Below, piece by piece: positions 51,976-61,420 of a DNA stretch of 64,000 bases. This stretch comes from CAUZIZ01 sp965218775. Its GTDB lineage: Bacteria > Acidobacteriota > UBA6911 > RPQK01 > JAJDTT01. The notes under the pieces are model-generated. The model was given only the letters and a program-made list of their open reading frames with translations. It was not told the origin of the DNA and searched no databases. The stretch is taken from NCBI GenBank assembly GCA_965218775.1, contig CBDCLS010000005.1, positions 992,001-1,056,000 on the forward strand. Direction: 5' to 3'. Each line of letters opens with the position of its first letter. Position 1 is the stretch's first letter. Both the position numbers and the translations under genes were made by a program.

Positions 51976-53379
51976 ATGAGTGAGAGTCGAATTGTCTACC
52001 CCTACATTCCGAATTCGGTTCCTGAGGTCAAGGCACAGATGCTTGCGGAAGTGGGCGCCAGTGACATCACAGACCTTTACTCCGAGATCCCGGAGCACCT
52101 CAAGATTCAAGGAGAGATGAACCTGCCGGAGCCGATCCTCGACGAGTACTCCCTCAGACGACATGTGGAAGAGCTGCTCGGCAAAAATCAGAACTGCAAG
52201 GACTACCTGAGCTTCCTGGGTGCGGGCTGCGCCCAACACTTCGTACCGGCTGTGTGTGACGAGATCAACGGCCGTGGCGAGTTCCTGACCGCGTACGTGG
52301 GAGAATCCTACGCCGATCATGGCAAGTGGCAGGCCCTGTTCGAATACGCCAGCCTGATGGGTGAGCTCCTCGACATGGACATCCTCAGCTGCCCACTCTA
52401 TGACGGCCCCGCCGCGGTGGGAACGGCCTTGCGCATGGCGTCTCGGGTGAGAGATCGGGGCCAGGTTCTGCTGCCTCGGTCAATGAGTCCCGATACGCTG
52501 GCGGTGGTGAAAAACTACCTGCAGGGCATCGGCGCCCCCCAGGTTGCCATCGAGATGATCGATTTCAATCCGGAAACAGGCTTGCTCGACCTCGACGATT
52601 TGAAATCGAAGATCTCCGACGGCACCGCTGCTGTCCTGATCGAGAACCCATCGTATCTAGGCTTCATCGAGACCCAAGCCAGCGAGGTCGGAACCATCGC
52701 CCGAGATGCCGGGGCCGATCTCATCGTCCAGACGGATCCTATCTCTCTAGGAGCAATCGCTCCTCCGGCCCACCACGGCGCCAGTTTCGCCTGTGGTGAT
52801 TTTCAGCCTCTGGGCATGCACATGCAGTGTGGAGGGGGTCAGGGAGGCTTTGTTGCAGCCCACGATGACATGAAGTACATCGCTGAGTTCAAGGACCTCA
52901 TGTTTGGTCTCACCGAAACTGTGAAAGAAGGTGAGTGGGGATTCGGAGAGGTTCTCTACGATCGGACTTCCTACGGCTCCCGGGAAAAGGGAAAGGAGTA
53001 CACCGGCACCACCACTGGACTCCTGGCCATCACCGCCGGTGTGTACTTGAGCCTGATGGGGCCCAAAGGCATGGAGGAAGTCAGCCAGACCATCATGCAG
53101 AAGAGCCAATACGCGGCGATGGGTATTTCTGAGATCCCAGGGGTCAAGCTTGCATTCCGCACTCCCTTCTTCAAAGAGTTTGTAGTCAATTTCGATGGCA
53201 CAGGGATGAGCGTAGCAGACATCAACAAGCGACTGCTTCAGTACAAGATCTTCGGCGGCAAGGACATATCGGCTGAATTTCCAGAGCTGGGCCAGAACGC
53301 ACTCTACTGTGTCACGGAGATCATGACCCAAAAAGACATCGACGGGCTGGTCCGGGCCCTGAAGTCATCGACACTGTAA
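51976..53379 (+). CDS. gcvPA: Glycine dehydrogenase (decarboxylating) subunit 1
   Basis: 467 residues, the N-terminal half of the P-protein of the glycine cleavage system. Typical blocks are PYIPNSVPEVKAQMLAEVG, FLGAGCAQHFVPAVCDEI and LSCPLYDGPAAVGTALRMA. With GcvPB it decarboxylates glycine and passes the aminomethyl group to the H-protein lipoamide. GGAGA lies seven bases before ATG 51976. gcvT and gcvH are not in the window. The 5' leader holds a palindromic repeat; I saw no glycine-riboswitch features there. Confidence 0.95.
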   Translation: MSESRIVYPYIPNSVPEVKAQMLAEVGASDITDLYSEIPEHLKIQGEMNLPEPILDEYSLRRHVEELLGKNQNCKDYLSFLGAGCAQHFVPAVCDEINGRGEFLTAYVGESYADHGKWQALFEYASLMGELLDMDILSCPLYDGPAAVGTALRMASRVRDRGQVLLPRSMSPDTLAVVKNYLQGIGAPQVAIEMIDFNPETGLLDLDDLKSKISDGTAAVLIENPSYLGFIETQASEVGTIARDAGADLIVQTDPISLGAIAPPAHHGASFACGDFQPLGMHMQCGGGQGGFVAAHDDMKYIAEFKDLMFGLTETVKEGEWGFGEVLYDRTSYGSREKGKEYTGTTTGLLAITAGVYLSLMGPKGMEEVSQTIMQKSQYAAMGISEIPGVKLAFRTPFFKEFVVNFDGTGMSVADINKRLLQYKIFGGKDISAEFPELGQNALYCVTEIMTQKDIDGLVRALKSSTL

Positions 53380-53432
53380 GCCAGGAGCATCGGGCAAGAC
53401 TCGCCGAAGGCGAGAAAGGATAGATTGTTGCT

Positions 53433-54989
53433 ATGGGTAGGGACAACGAAACACTGCTCAGAAAATTCCACCAGGCCAGATGGGACGAGGAAATCATCTG
53501 CGAACAGAGCGTCCCTGGGGAGCGAGGGGTCTTGGTACCCAAGGCCGAATCCCAGATCCAGGAGGCCGTCGGAGATGGAGTGTCGGTAATCCCAGACAAC
53601 CTGAGGAGAAAGACGCCGGCGGCGCTGCCGGAAGTGAACCAGGTCAGGGTCAACCGTCACTTCATGAGGTTGTCACAGGAGACCCTGGGTACGGATGTAA
53701 CCATCGACATCAGCCAGGGCACCTGTACCATGAAGTACAGCCCCAAGGTACAAGAGCACATTGCGACCCGGGATCCCGGCGTTGCGGAAGTTCATCCGCT
53801 GCAGGATGAGGACACCATCCAGGGGATCCTCGAGATCTACTACCACCTGGAACAGTTCCTTCAGGAGATCTCGGGGCTGGAGCATTTTACGTTCCAGCCG
53901 GGAGGGGGAGCCCAGGCAGTCTATACGAATGCCAGCATCATCAGGGCTTACCATGCTTCCAGAGGCGATCATCAGCGCGACGAAATCATTACGACCATGT
54001 TCTCGCATCCCTGTGATGCTGCTTCGCCCGCTACGGCTGGATACAAGGTGATCACACTGATGCCCGACAGCGGTGGCTATCCGGACCTGGGAGCACTGAA
54101 GGCGGCCATTTCCGAGCGCACTGCGGGCATCTTCATCACCAACCCGGAAGATACGGGGATCTACAATCCCAACATCGAGGAGTACGTGAAGTCTGCCCAC
54201 GGTGCGGGAGCCCTCTGCGCCTACGACCAGGCCAATGCCAACGGCATGCTGGGGATTGCCCGAGCCAAGGAGGCGGGTTTCGATCTCTGCCATTTCAACG
54301 TTCACAAGACGTTCTCCACTCCTCACTGCTGCATGGGACCCGCCATGGGCGCAGTGGGGGTTCGGACCGAGCTCGCAAAGTTCCTTCCTACCCCCACGGT
54401 CGAGTTCGATGGCGCAAGATATTCCCTGAACTACGACCACCCCGAGAGCATCGGGAAGGTCAGATCCTTCTGGGGCAACGCTGCCATCGCTGTGAAGGCG
54501 TATGCCTGGATCATGCAGCACGGCGCCGATGGCTTGAGGGAAGCTGCGGAGTGCGCCGTCCTTAACAACAATTACATGGAAAAGAAGCTCCGAGAAGTGC
54601 CTGGTGTTGTGGTCCAGTACGCCGAGGGCAAGCGGCGGCTGGAACAGGTTCGATACAGCTGGGATAAGCTGCAAAAGGATACTGGAGTCGGTACCGACGA
54701 CGTCAACCGCAGGCTGATTGACTACGGTATCCAGCATTACTGGACCAGTCATCATCCCTGGGTCGTGCCCGAGCCCTTCACGCTGGAACCCTGCGAGTCG
54801 TACTCCAAAGACGATATCGATGAGTATGTTGCCGCCCTCCGTCAGATCTCGAAAGAAGCCTACGAGAATCCCGATCTGGTCAGGAACGCTCCCCACAACT
54901 CGGTCGTTCACAGGGTGCCGGCACCAAGCATCGATGAACCCGAGAGGATTGCAGTGACCTGGCGTCAGTATCAGAAGAAGCGGAAGTGA
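53433..54989 (+). CDS. gcvPB: Glycine dehydrogenase (decarboxylating) subunit 2
   Basis: 518 residues, PLP-containing half of the split P-protein. The PLP-binding lysine is in HFNVHKTFSTPHCCMGPAMG, with GGGAQAVYTNASIIRAYHASRG and YDQANANGMLG as further markers. The N-terminal ~60 residues (MGRDNETLLRKFHQARWDEEIICEQ) are the usual GcvPB extension. It lies 53 bases after gcvPA in an evident operon. A heptamer repeat tract follows the stop codon immediately. Confidence 0.95.
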   Translation: MGRDNETLLRKFHQARWDEEIICEQSVPGERGVLVPKAESQIQEAVGDGVSVIPDNLRRKTPAALPEVNQVRVNRHFMRLSQETLGTDVTIDISQGTCTMKYSPKVQEHIATRDPGVAEVHPLQDEDTIQGILEIYYHLEQFLQEISGLEHFTFQPGGGAQAVYTNASIIRAYHASRGDHQRDEIITTMFSHPCDAASPATAGYKVITLMPDSGGYPDLGALKAAISERTAGIFITNPEDTGIYNPNIEEYVKSAHGAGALCAYDQANANGMLGIARAKEAGFDLCHFNVHKTFSTPHCCMGPAMGAVGVRTELAKFLPTPTVEFDGARYSLNYDHPESIGKVRSFWGNAAIAVKAYAWIMQHGADGLREAAECAVLNNNYMEKKLREVPGVVVQYAEGKRRLEQVRYSWDKLQKDTGVGTDDVNRRLIDYGIQHYWTSHHPWVVPEPFTLEPCESYSKDDIDEYVAALRQISKEAYENPDLVRNAPHNSVVHRVPAPSIDEPERIAVTWRQYQKKRK

Positions 54990-55112
54990 GCAGTGATGCG
55001 GTGAGCAGTGAGCAGTGAGCAGTGAGCAGTGATAAGTCGGTGATCAGTTTTTTGCTGCCGTCAAACAGAGCCGCGAACGACTTGAACTATCAGCAATATG
55101 AGCCCAATTTCC
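54988..55112. repeat. GTGAGCA heptamer repeat, copy 2
   Basis: At least five tandem copies of the heptamer GTGAGCA directly after the gcvPB stop, then a block CGAACGACTTG...GCAATATGAGCCC also present at 47541-47617. The copy number differs between the two sites, suggesting slippage of a short repeat within a longer mobile or duplicated block. Confidence 0.75.
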
Positions 55113-55215
55113 GAGGAGAGAGCCGGACAACAGCAGAATCTCCCCTGTCCTCGACACCGAAGTTTCCCCCTGAGTGATCCATCTACGACTGGACTGAATC
55201 CAACACAGCACGCCC

Positions 55216-56340
55216 ATGCCGATGAAGAAGCTCGGTGTCATCGTCAATCCAGTTGCCGGAATGGGCGGAAAAGTGGGACTCAAGGGCAGCGACGGCGTTG
55301 AAATCCTGCAGCGCGCCCGGGATTTGGGCGCCCGAAGTGAGTCCTCTCAGCGGACCGTCCACGCGATCGAACTGCTCCTCAAACTTCGGGACCAGGTCAG
55401 AATCTTCACCTATCCCGGAGAGATGGGAGAGGACGCGTGCAGACAGGCAGGCTTCTCTCCGACCGTGATCGGCTCTATCGACGGCGGTCAAACAACCCCC
55501 GAAGACACCGTCCGCGCAGCTCGAGATGTGGTGGAGCAAGGAGTGGACCTGATGCTCTTCGCGGGAGGAGACGGGACTGCACGGGATATCTACCGTGCAG
55601 TAGGAGAGACCGTGCCTGCGCTCGGGATTCCCGCAGGCGTGAAGATTCACTCCGCGGTCTATGCGGTCACGCCTCGGGGCGCTGGCGAAGTTGCGACGAT
55701 GTTCCTGGAAGGCAGGCTGATGAAGATCCGCGAGGCCGAAGTCATGGACATTGATGAGGAGGCGTTTCGGGCGGGAGTCGTCAAGGCGAAGCTATACGGC
55801 TATCTTCGGGTTCCCGAGGAAAACAGATTCGTTCAAAGCGTCAAGGCGGGCAGCGGCCTCTCCGAAAAAGAAGCGCTGCAGGGAATCGCATCGGACGTCG
55901 TTGGCCTGATGACCGATTCGGATCGCTACTTCATCATCGGTCCCGGTACCACCACAAGAAGTGTCATGGATGCCCTAGGACTCGGGAACACCCTGCTGGG
56001 AGTCGATGTCGTGCACAGGGGAAAAGTCGTGGCAAGCGACGTCTCCGAGAGCCAGCTCCTGGAACTGATCCAAGGAAACAAGACCAAGATCATTCTAACC
56101 ATCATCGGAGGACAGGGACACTTGTTCGGCCGTGGCAATCAACAGCTCAGCCCGCAGATCATCCGCGAAGTGGGGCGAGAGAACATCATAGTGATCGCCA
56201 CCAAGGAAAAACTCACCGCCCTGACCGGTAAGCCACTGTTGGTGGACACCGGAGACGAAGCTCTTAATGAAGCCTTGAGTGGATACATCAGAGTCACCAC
56301 CGGCTATGCCGACTACGTCATGTATACCGTGGGTTTCTGA
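55216..56340 (+). CDS. ATP-NAD kinase/AcoX-family protein
   Basis: 374 residues from ATG 55216. It begins KKLGVIVNPVAGMGGKVGLKG and has the NAD-kinase GGDGT motif in LMLFAGGDGTARDIYRAV, followed by GIPAGVKIHSAVYAVTPRGA, the pattern of AcoX-type ATP-NAD kinases found near acetoin and branched-chain-acid genes. Later blocks include FIIGPGTTTRSVMDALGLGNTLLGVDVV and IIGGQGHLFGRGNQQLSP. The C-terminal extension sets it apart from housekeeping NadK. The natural substrate of this branch is uncertain. It follows gcvPB by about 226 bases and may be transcribed with it. Confidence 0.85.
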   Translation: MPMKKLGVIVNPVAGMGGKVGLKGSDGVEILQRARDLGARSESSQRTVHAIELLLKLRDQVRIFTYPGEMGEDACRQAGFSPTVIGSIDGGQTTPEDTVRAARDVVEQGVDLMLFAGGDGTARDIYRAVGETVPALGIPAGVKIHSAVYAVTPRGAGEVATMFLEGRLMKIREAEVMDIDEEAFRAGVVKAKLYGYLRVPEENRFVQSVKAGSGLSEKEALQGIASDVVGLMTDSDRYFIIGPGTTTRSVMDALGLGNTLLGVDVVHRGKVVASDVSESQLLELIQGNKTKIILTIIGGQGHLFGRGNQQLSPQIIREVGRENIIVIATKEKLTALTGKPLLVDTGDEALNEALSGYIRVTTGYADYVMYTVGF

Positions 56341-56387
56341 CGACGATGGCTGGCCGCTACGTCCCCGCACAGTGAGGTCACAAGAAC

Positions 56388-56810
56388 CTATCGAATGAAC
56401 ACGGTCTCCATGCCGAGTCTCCGAGCAATTCGTACCAGGTCGTCGTCACTGCTGACCAGGGTGTAGGCTCCGATCAAGGCGACAGCCAAGTGGAGACTGT
56501 CCCCAGCTCGCAGACTATTAGCGAAGTCGATTTGTTTCTCGGCAGCTACGAAATGACTGGCATCGATTACCTGGACGCGGTACCGCCCCTGAACTCGGTC
56601 ATTGCGGTAGTTCGAGAGGGCCGCTTTCGCATCCCCCGGGCTCAGTCGCCCTGAGCGCACGCCAAGACTCAGAGCACTCTTGAGTTCAATGTCCACCCAG
56701 TGACTAATGATGACGTCGGCTGGGTCCTTCCTGAGTTCGGCGTCGACGCTGGGAGTTCGGGCTTCGCTGACATACAGGCTAAAAACAACGCTGGTGTCGA
56801 AATACCTCAA
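56388..56810 (-). CDS. PIN-domain toxin (VapC-like)
   Basis: 140 residues; a probable Mg-dependent ribonuclease toxin. The acidic residues of the PIN site are visible: Asp5 (YFDTSVV), Glu in DIELKSAL (about 42), Asp in RAGDSLHLA (about 103) and Asp in SSDDDLVRIA (about 122). The start is TTG 56810, overlapping the antitoxin TGA as TTGA, typical of translational coupling in toxin-antitoxin pairs. The upstream antitoxin gene is interrupted by an IS, so repression and neutralisation may be altered. Confidence 0.88.
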   Translation of the reverse strand: MRYFDTSVVFSLYVSEARTPSVDAELRKDPADVIISHWVDIELKSALSLGVRSGRLSPGDAKAALSNYRNDRVQGRYRVQVIDASHFVAAEKQIDFANSLRAGDSLHLAVALIGAYTLVSSDDDLVRIARRLGMETVFIR

Positions 56811-56997
56811 AAGCGCTCTTCCTGCCTCGCCAGCAGTACAAGGTTCGGTAGGTCTTCGGAGGTCTTTATCCGGTCTCGGCGCGACGCGAGGAGATCGGGG
56901 TCCAATACTGCAGAGCGTTCAGGAGGCACCATGCGAGCCACAACCTGACCGTTGCGAGTCATGACGATCTCCTCACCCTGTTCCGCACGTGATACAT
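56807..56997 (-). pseudogene. 3' fragment of the Phd/YefM-type antitoxin gene
   Basis: Encodes SRAEQGEEIVMTRNGQVVAR and on to ...VLLARQEERF, codons 17-77 of the antitoxin, starting at the target duplication TGATACAT (56990-56997). An internal ATG (56960-56962) lies six bases after GAGGAG and would give a 51-residue C-terminal antitoxin piece, ending by overlap with the toxin start. Removing the IS and one 8-bp duplication gives 234 bases (77 residues), a whole number of codons. Confidence 0.9.
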
Positions 56998-58471
56998 CAG
57001 GACATTCCCCAAAAATTGAGGGTGAATTCTCTCAAGTAGTTGAGAACAAGAGAGTAGGGCGATAAGGGAAGTGGGATGGGTTGAAATTGGGAGAAAATGG
57101 GGGAACTGTCGACCCCCAAAAGTGTGGGTCCCTAGCGCTTAGACTGGTTGGCGGAACTCCAAACCCAACAACCAATTAAGCGGAGGGACCCAGATGCATG
57201 ATGCCAAAGTAGCGTGGAAGATTCGAGAGCAGCTGAGAGAATTTTCGGGGAAGGTCTCTGAAGGATTACCGAAGACCGCCGCTCGTTTGATCCGGGAGGT
57301 GCTCTACGGGATGCAGTGTCGGGCGTCGGTCCGGCTCAGCGAGATTGCGCGAGCACTGGAGGAGGAGATCGCTCTGAAGAAAGTCATCGAGCGGCTGAGC
57401 CGCCAACTCAACCGTCAGGGATTGAGAGGAGCGGTGGGAAAGAATCTGCTGGAGTTGGCGGCCTGGCGGGTGGAGAAGGAGACGCTGTTGATTGTGGACC
57501 CCACGGATGTGAGTAAGCCATATGCCCGGAAGATGCAATACCTGGCGCGGGTCCGGGACGGCTCCCGAGGGGAGATCCGAGATGGATACTGGTGCTGTGA
57601 GGTGGTCGGAGCGAGGCGGGGGAGTGCCGAGGTGCTGCCGTTGTACCAGGAGCTGTACTCGCAGAAAGCGCCGGACTTTGTGAGCGAAAACGACGAGATC
57701 CTCAAGGCGATTGGGCGAGTCTCCAAAGCCACCCAAGGGCGAGGGATCTGGGTGATGGACCGGGGAGGGGATCGGGAGGAGATCCTCGAAGTCCTGCTGA
57801 AGCGGGGACACCCGTTCCTGGTGTGCCAGCGGGGGGATCGTCACCTGATCTCAGGGCGCAGCAAGAAGAGCGCCGAGGAGTGGGCGCGTGGTTGTCGGCG
57901 CCGCTACCGGGAAGTCGTGATCAAGGAGACGAGTGCGGGGGAGAAGGTCTACCGGTTGGAGTTTGGGGCCCGAGGGGTGCGTTTGCCCGGTTTCGACCAA
58001 TCGCTGTACCTGGTGGTGGTGGATGGCTTTGGCCCCCGTCCCCTGATGCTTCTGACGAACCAGACGGTCAAACGCTCGCGCAAGAGCCAGTGGCGGGTGG
58101 TCGAGAGCTATCTGAGCCGCTGGCGTGTCGAGGAAACGATCCGATTTATCAAGCAGAGCTACGAGTTGGAAGACATCCGTTTGCTCAAGTATGAGCGCCT
58201 GCGCAATATGGCCGCCTTGGTCATGATCGCCGCCTTCTTCGCCTGTGTCTATCTGGGTAAAAGGGCCAAGCTGGCCCTTCTGGTCCAACACATCGAGCAG
58301 GCAGCCAAACGGATCTACGGCATCCCGGAGTTCCGCTTCTATGCCATAGCCGATGGCATCAAGCAGCTCCTATTCGGCCGCCACAGCGGGATTGGCGGGG
58401 CTCGACCCGATCCCAGCTCCCGTCAGCTGTCCCTGCTTCCTCTGGGCCTCTGAAAAATGGGGAATGTCCAG
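56998..58471 (+). mobile_element. IS4-family insertion sequence, copy 2 (1474 bp)
   Basis: Identical length and ends to the copy at 16932-18405 (CAGGACATTCCCC...GGGGAATGTCCAG). The target duplication TGATACAT lies at 56990-56997 and 58472-58479. The encoded transposase is identical. It is inserted in a Phd-type antitoxin gene, antisense to it. Confidence 0.95.
57194..58453 (+). CDS. IS4-family DDE transposase (second copy)
   Basis: 419 residues identical to the protein of the first copy, including the Asp, Asp, Glu sites and the YREK-type signature YLSRWRVEETIRFIK. Both copies appear intact and able to move. Confidence 0.95.
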   Translation: MHDAKVAWKIREQLREFSGKVSEGLPKTAARLIREVLYGMQCRASVRLSEIARALEEEIALKKVIERLSRQLNRQGLRGAVGKNLLELAAWRVEKETLLIVDPTDVSKPYARKMQYLARVRDGSRGEIRDGYWCCEVVGARRGSAEVLPLYQELYSQKAPDFVSENDEILKAIGRVSKATQGRGIWVMDRGGDREEILEVLLKRGHPFLVCQRGDRHLISGRSKKSAEEWARGCRRRYREVVIKETSAGEKVYRLEFGARGVRLPGFDQSLYLVVVDGFGPRPLMLLTNQTVKRSRKSQWRVVESYLSRWRVEETIRFIKQSYELEDIRLLKYERLRNMAALVMIAAFFACVYLGKRAKLALLVQHIEQAAKRIYGIPEFRFYAIADGIKQLLFGRHSGIGGARPDPSSRQLSLLPLGL

Positions 58472-58522
58472 TGATACATAGGTTGCGAAGTGCTCCCGCA
58501 CCTCTTTAACATTAACCACCAT
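58472..58522 (-). pseudogene. 5' fragment of the Phd/YefM-type antitoxin gene
   Basis: Codons 1-17, MVVNVKEVREHFATYVS, the start of the DNA-binding domain, with a good GGAGG before ATG 58522. Transcription from the native promoter enters the IS in the antisense direction; the frame runs on 33 codons into the IS and stops at a TAG, giving a 50-residue chimera lacking the toxin-binding part. Confidence 0.88.
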
Positions 58523-58595
58523 CGCCGACCTCCAGGACTTAAGTGTACACTGAGAGCGTACCCTTTCGATCGACCCACAGTCAAACCTGTTCCGC

Positions 58596-59021
58596 TCACA
58601 CCCTGGCGATCACCGGGTGGAACCCGGTAGAACCAGAGGGGTAGCTCCCTGAATAGCCTTCGATCTGGCGATTACCGGCTGCATCGGTTACGCGCACAGC
58701 CAGCACCTGTTCTCCTATACCCGACGGATCCCAATCGAGCTCCCACAGCGCCCATGCATTGGGAAGCGTCTCGCCCAGGAGGCGCGCCCTACTACGCCAC
58801 ACCTGTCCCCCGTCGATGCTCACCTCCACCTCCGCCACTGGTTGGGCGCCGCAGTAGGCAATACCGGCAGCCTGCCAGTCACCGGTAACGCTCGGCCTTA
58901 CGCTGTCGATTCGCGCCGTCATCCTGACATTACTCTCGTCCGACCATCCCCACTTTTCCCAGTGACCGCTTACGTTCTCGCCTGTGATCTCGATCCTCTC
59001 GAGCCAGCGCGGTTGCTTCAT
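58596..59021 (-). pseudogene. Sulfite-oxidase-type C-terminal dimerisation domain remnant
   Basis: 141 codons resembling the Mo-co dimerisation domain of sulfite oxidase-like enzymes: KQPRWLERIEITGENVSG, then VEVSIDGGQVWRSRARL, NAWALWELDWDPSG and VRVTDAAGNRQ. The molybdopterin-binding N-terminal domain is absent; upstream of Met59021 the sequence (in frame FRSGLLQ) is not recognisable. It is therefore a truncated gene. It may still be open to translation but cannot bind the cofactor. Confidence 0.7.
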
Positions 59022-59064
59022 TTGTAATAACCCAGATCTGAACGCACAAACAGTGTGAGATTAG

Positions 59065-59325
59065 ATCTCCCCTGATCGGCGGCTTTCGCCTAAAAGCGGA
59101 CATTCAAATTTCCCCTTCCCAGGGGAACTAGAGACAGCCCTCCGGGAGAATTTCCTGGCTCTGGGAATGCTGGGCTGGGAAGTGGGCAAGGAGTCGGTGC
59201 AGGCTAAGAACCTTCTGTTCCGCTGGCATAGGGAGAAGGAGGCACTCAGCCGCCTGTTCGATCGGCTCTGTGAAGAAGGAGCCGACAGTGTTGAGCAGGA
59301 ATTCGAGCGACGGGTTATGATGTAG
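59065..59325 (+). pseudogene. Coding-like fragment without a start codon
   Basis: An open frame from a stop at 59062 to TAG 59323-59325 reads ...ALRENFLALGMLGWEVGKES...FRWHREKEALSRLFDRLCEEGADSVEQEFERRVMM. Its composition looks like real helical protein, but there is no ATG, GTG or ribosome site near the beginning. I do not recognise the family. It is probably the tail of a deleted gene. This is all I see in the 384 bases between the sulfite oxidase remnant and the next gene. Confidence 0.35.
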
Positions 59326-59405
59326 CCAGAAGCCAGGTCGCTGATGGGGCTGACACTCACCTTCACCATTGGCAACGTTGGTCCCCCCGAGAAGGAGGAT
59401 GGAGA

Positions 59406-60929
59406 ATGAGGATAGGACTGGTCTCGGCCTGCCTGGTTTCTGTGGCCCTATCCGCGGCAGCGGAGAATGCTTTGGCAGAGCAGCCCAGTTCCCAGGAGGC
59501 CCTGGCCATAGGCTCGCGGCTGGAGCTCTTCATAGATGACTACCTGATCGAGTCGATGGATGGGGTGAGGCTGAAGCTACATGAACCCCGATCTGCTGGA
59601 CAGGTTCTCACCTTCGGAGAACCCTGGGAAGGGACCACCAGCACCTACGTGACCGTCTTCAAAGACGACGATCGATTCCGAATGTACTATCGAGGCAGTA
59701 GCATTCCCGGGTCCGTGATCCGATCCATGCTAGAGCCGGATGAGGTCGTCGTCCCGAGACACGTTGAAGTGACCTGCTATGCGGAAAGCCGGGACGGCAT
59801 CTCCTGGACCAAACCATCGCTGGGGATCTTCGAGTTCAAGGGCTCCCGAGAGAACAACATCGTGTGGATGGGTTCGGATGGAGCGGGAAGCCCCTGCTTT
59901 AACGCCTTCAAGGACCTGAATCCCGCTGTACCCGAGGAGCAGAGGTACAAGGCCTTGGCCCTCACCCAACCTCCCGGCTGGAAGCACTTAACGGGTCTGG
60001 TTTCCCGGGACGGGATCCACTGGGAAATGATCCAGCCGGAGCCCGTCATCGCCCAGCAGCGCATGGATTCAGGCCTCGATCTGGGTTTCTGGGACGCCCA
60101 GCGCAAGCACTACGTCGCCTTCGTCCGGGACCGGCCGGGAAGGCTCCCCGAGGACGGCATCGTCGAGGGCATCCGGAGCATCTCGTGGGCCACCTCCCCC
60201 GATTTTCTCCACTGGACAGAACCGCGCTTCATCGACCTGCGGGAGGCGCCCCCGGAACACTTCTACACCGGCGCCATCACGCCCTATTTCCGAGCTCCCC
60301 ACATATACCTGGCCTTTCCCAAGAGATTTCTCCCCTGGCGCACGGCTCTTCCGGAGGCCGCCTACCCGGGGGTCTCGGACACCGTTTTCCTGAGCAGTCG
60401 AGACGGGCTCCACTGGGACCGGCGCTTCCTGCAAGCGTTCATCCGCCCGGGACGGGACCGCCGCAACTGGATGAACCGGAGCAACATGGCCGCGACCGGT
60501 GTGGTTGAAACCGGGGCCGATGAGATCTCCTTGTACGTCGTTCGCCACTACATGTTTCCCAGCGTCCACCTGCAGCGCATGGCCCTCCGGACCGACGGCC
60601 TTGTCTCCGTACACGCAGGCTATGCCGGTGGAGAGCTGATCACGAAGCCTCTCATCTTCCAGGGGGACAACCTGGTCCTCAATTTCGCCACGTCGGCAGC
60701 AGGGAGCATCCGAGTGGAGATCCGGAATATCCAGGGGAATCCACTACCAGGCTTTGCCCTGGAGGAATCACCCCTGATCTGGGGGGACGAGATCGAGCAC
60801 ACAGTGGTGTGGGAACGAACCCATGCCAAGGCCACTTCTGATAAGCCCCTGGCCAGGATTGCAGGAAAGCCGATCCGGCTGCGCTTCGTGATGAAGGATG
60901 CGGACCTCTACTCGCTGAGGTTCAGGTAG
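59406..60929 (+). CDS. Exported glycoside-hydrolase-like protein (GH32/43-type propeller)
   Basis: 507 residues from ATG 59406, after AAGGAGG. A signal peptide covers about residues 1-24. The mature part begins LAIGSRLELFIDDYLIESMDGVRLKLHEPR and goes on with repeated blocks FRMYYRG, ESRDGISWTKPSLG, LVSRDGIHWEM and SSRDGLHWDRRF, as in five-bladed propeller glycosidases common in Planctomycetes and Acidobacteriota and annotated as GH32 N-terminal-like. Catalytic residues cannot be assigned by eye. The neighbours are gene remnants, so no pathway is evident. Confidence 0.75.
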   Translation: MRIGLVSACLVSVALSAAAENALAEQPSSQEALAIGSRLELFIDDYLIESMDGVRLKLHEPRSAGQVLTFGEPWEGTTSTYVTVFKDDDRFRMYYRGSSIPGSVIRSMLEPDEVVVPRHVEVTCYAESRDGISWTKPSLGIFEFKGSRENNIVWMGSDGAGSPCFNAFKDLNPAVPEEQRYKALALTQPPGWKHLTGLVSRDGIHWEMIQPEPVIAQQRMDSGLDLGFWDAQRKHYVAFVRDRPGRLPEDGIVEGIRSISWATSPDFLHWTEPRFIDLREAPPEHFYTGAITPYFRAPHIYLAFPKRFLPWRTALPEAAYPGVSDTVFLSSRDGLHWDRRFLQAFIRPGRDRRNWMNRSNMAATGVVETGADEISLYVVRHYMFPSVHLQRMALRTDGLVSVHAGYAGGELITKPLIFQGDNLVLNFATSAAGSIRVEIRNIQGNPLPGFALEESPLIWGDEIEHTVVWERTHAKATSDKPLARIAGKPIRLRFVMKDADLYSLRFR

Positions 60930-60997
60930 CAGGAGTCAGAAGGAATCCCCTGGCCTTACCAAGCGATCGCATCGTGAAGCAAACCCGCCATCGGTAC

Positions 60998-61420
60998 CTA
61001 CACAAATTCGGGGTCGCCGAAGTAGGCCTCCCGATCCGCAAACACCAGCTTGAGTCCCTCGATTATCGTATGGAGATAGTCTGCGGAATGATGGCCCATC
61101 TGCTTCAGCTCAACCCCCTCGAGAATCTTCAGCGCCATGTTCAAGGTCGGATCCTGACACCAGGGCCCGCAGGTATAAACATCGTACCCTTTATAGGTGA
61201 TGTGTTCCGGCGCTTCGATGCGCACCGAAAACGCCGCCAGATCTTCATAGGTCAGCAACCCACCTTCCTGCTGATGAAAACGGGCGATTTCGTAGGCAAT
61301 CTCACCCTTGTAAACCAGGTCCCGCGCGAGCTTGATCCCTGCCTGCCGATCACCGCCTGCCTTGCGCTCGGCCTCTTGGTCCCTCCCGCCAAGCCAAGCG
61401 CGTGGCCGCCCTTCCCAACT
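60998..61420 (-). pseudogene. Gamma-glutamyltransferase middle fragment
   Basis: Resembles the central part of gamma-glutamyltranspeptidase: KLARDLVYKGEIAYEIARFH, GGLLTYEDLAAF, YKGYDVYTCGPWCQ and EGLKLVFADREAYFGDPEFV, then a stop where the family continues for some 250 residues. The N-terminal half and the catalytic Thr region are both missing. The open frame continues upstream to 61558 in unrelated sequence. A gene broken at both ends by deletion is the simplest explanation. Confidence 0.8.

Noticed and set aside
53673..54911. 412-codon minus-strand open frame
   Set aside because: Antisense to gcvPB; no ribosome site or family features.
54988..55050. CRISPR array
   Set aside because: The units are 7-bp tandem heptamers without spacers and there are no cas genes.
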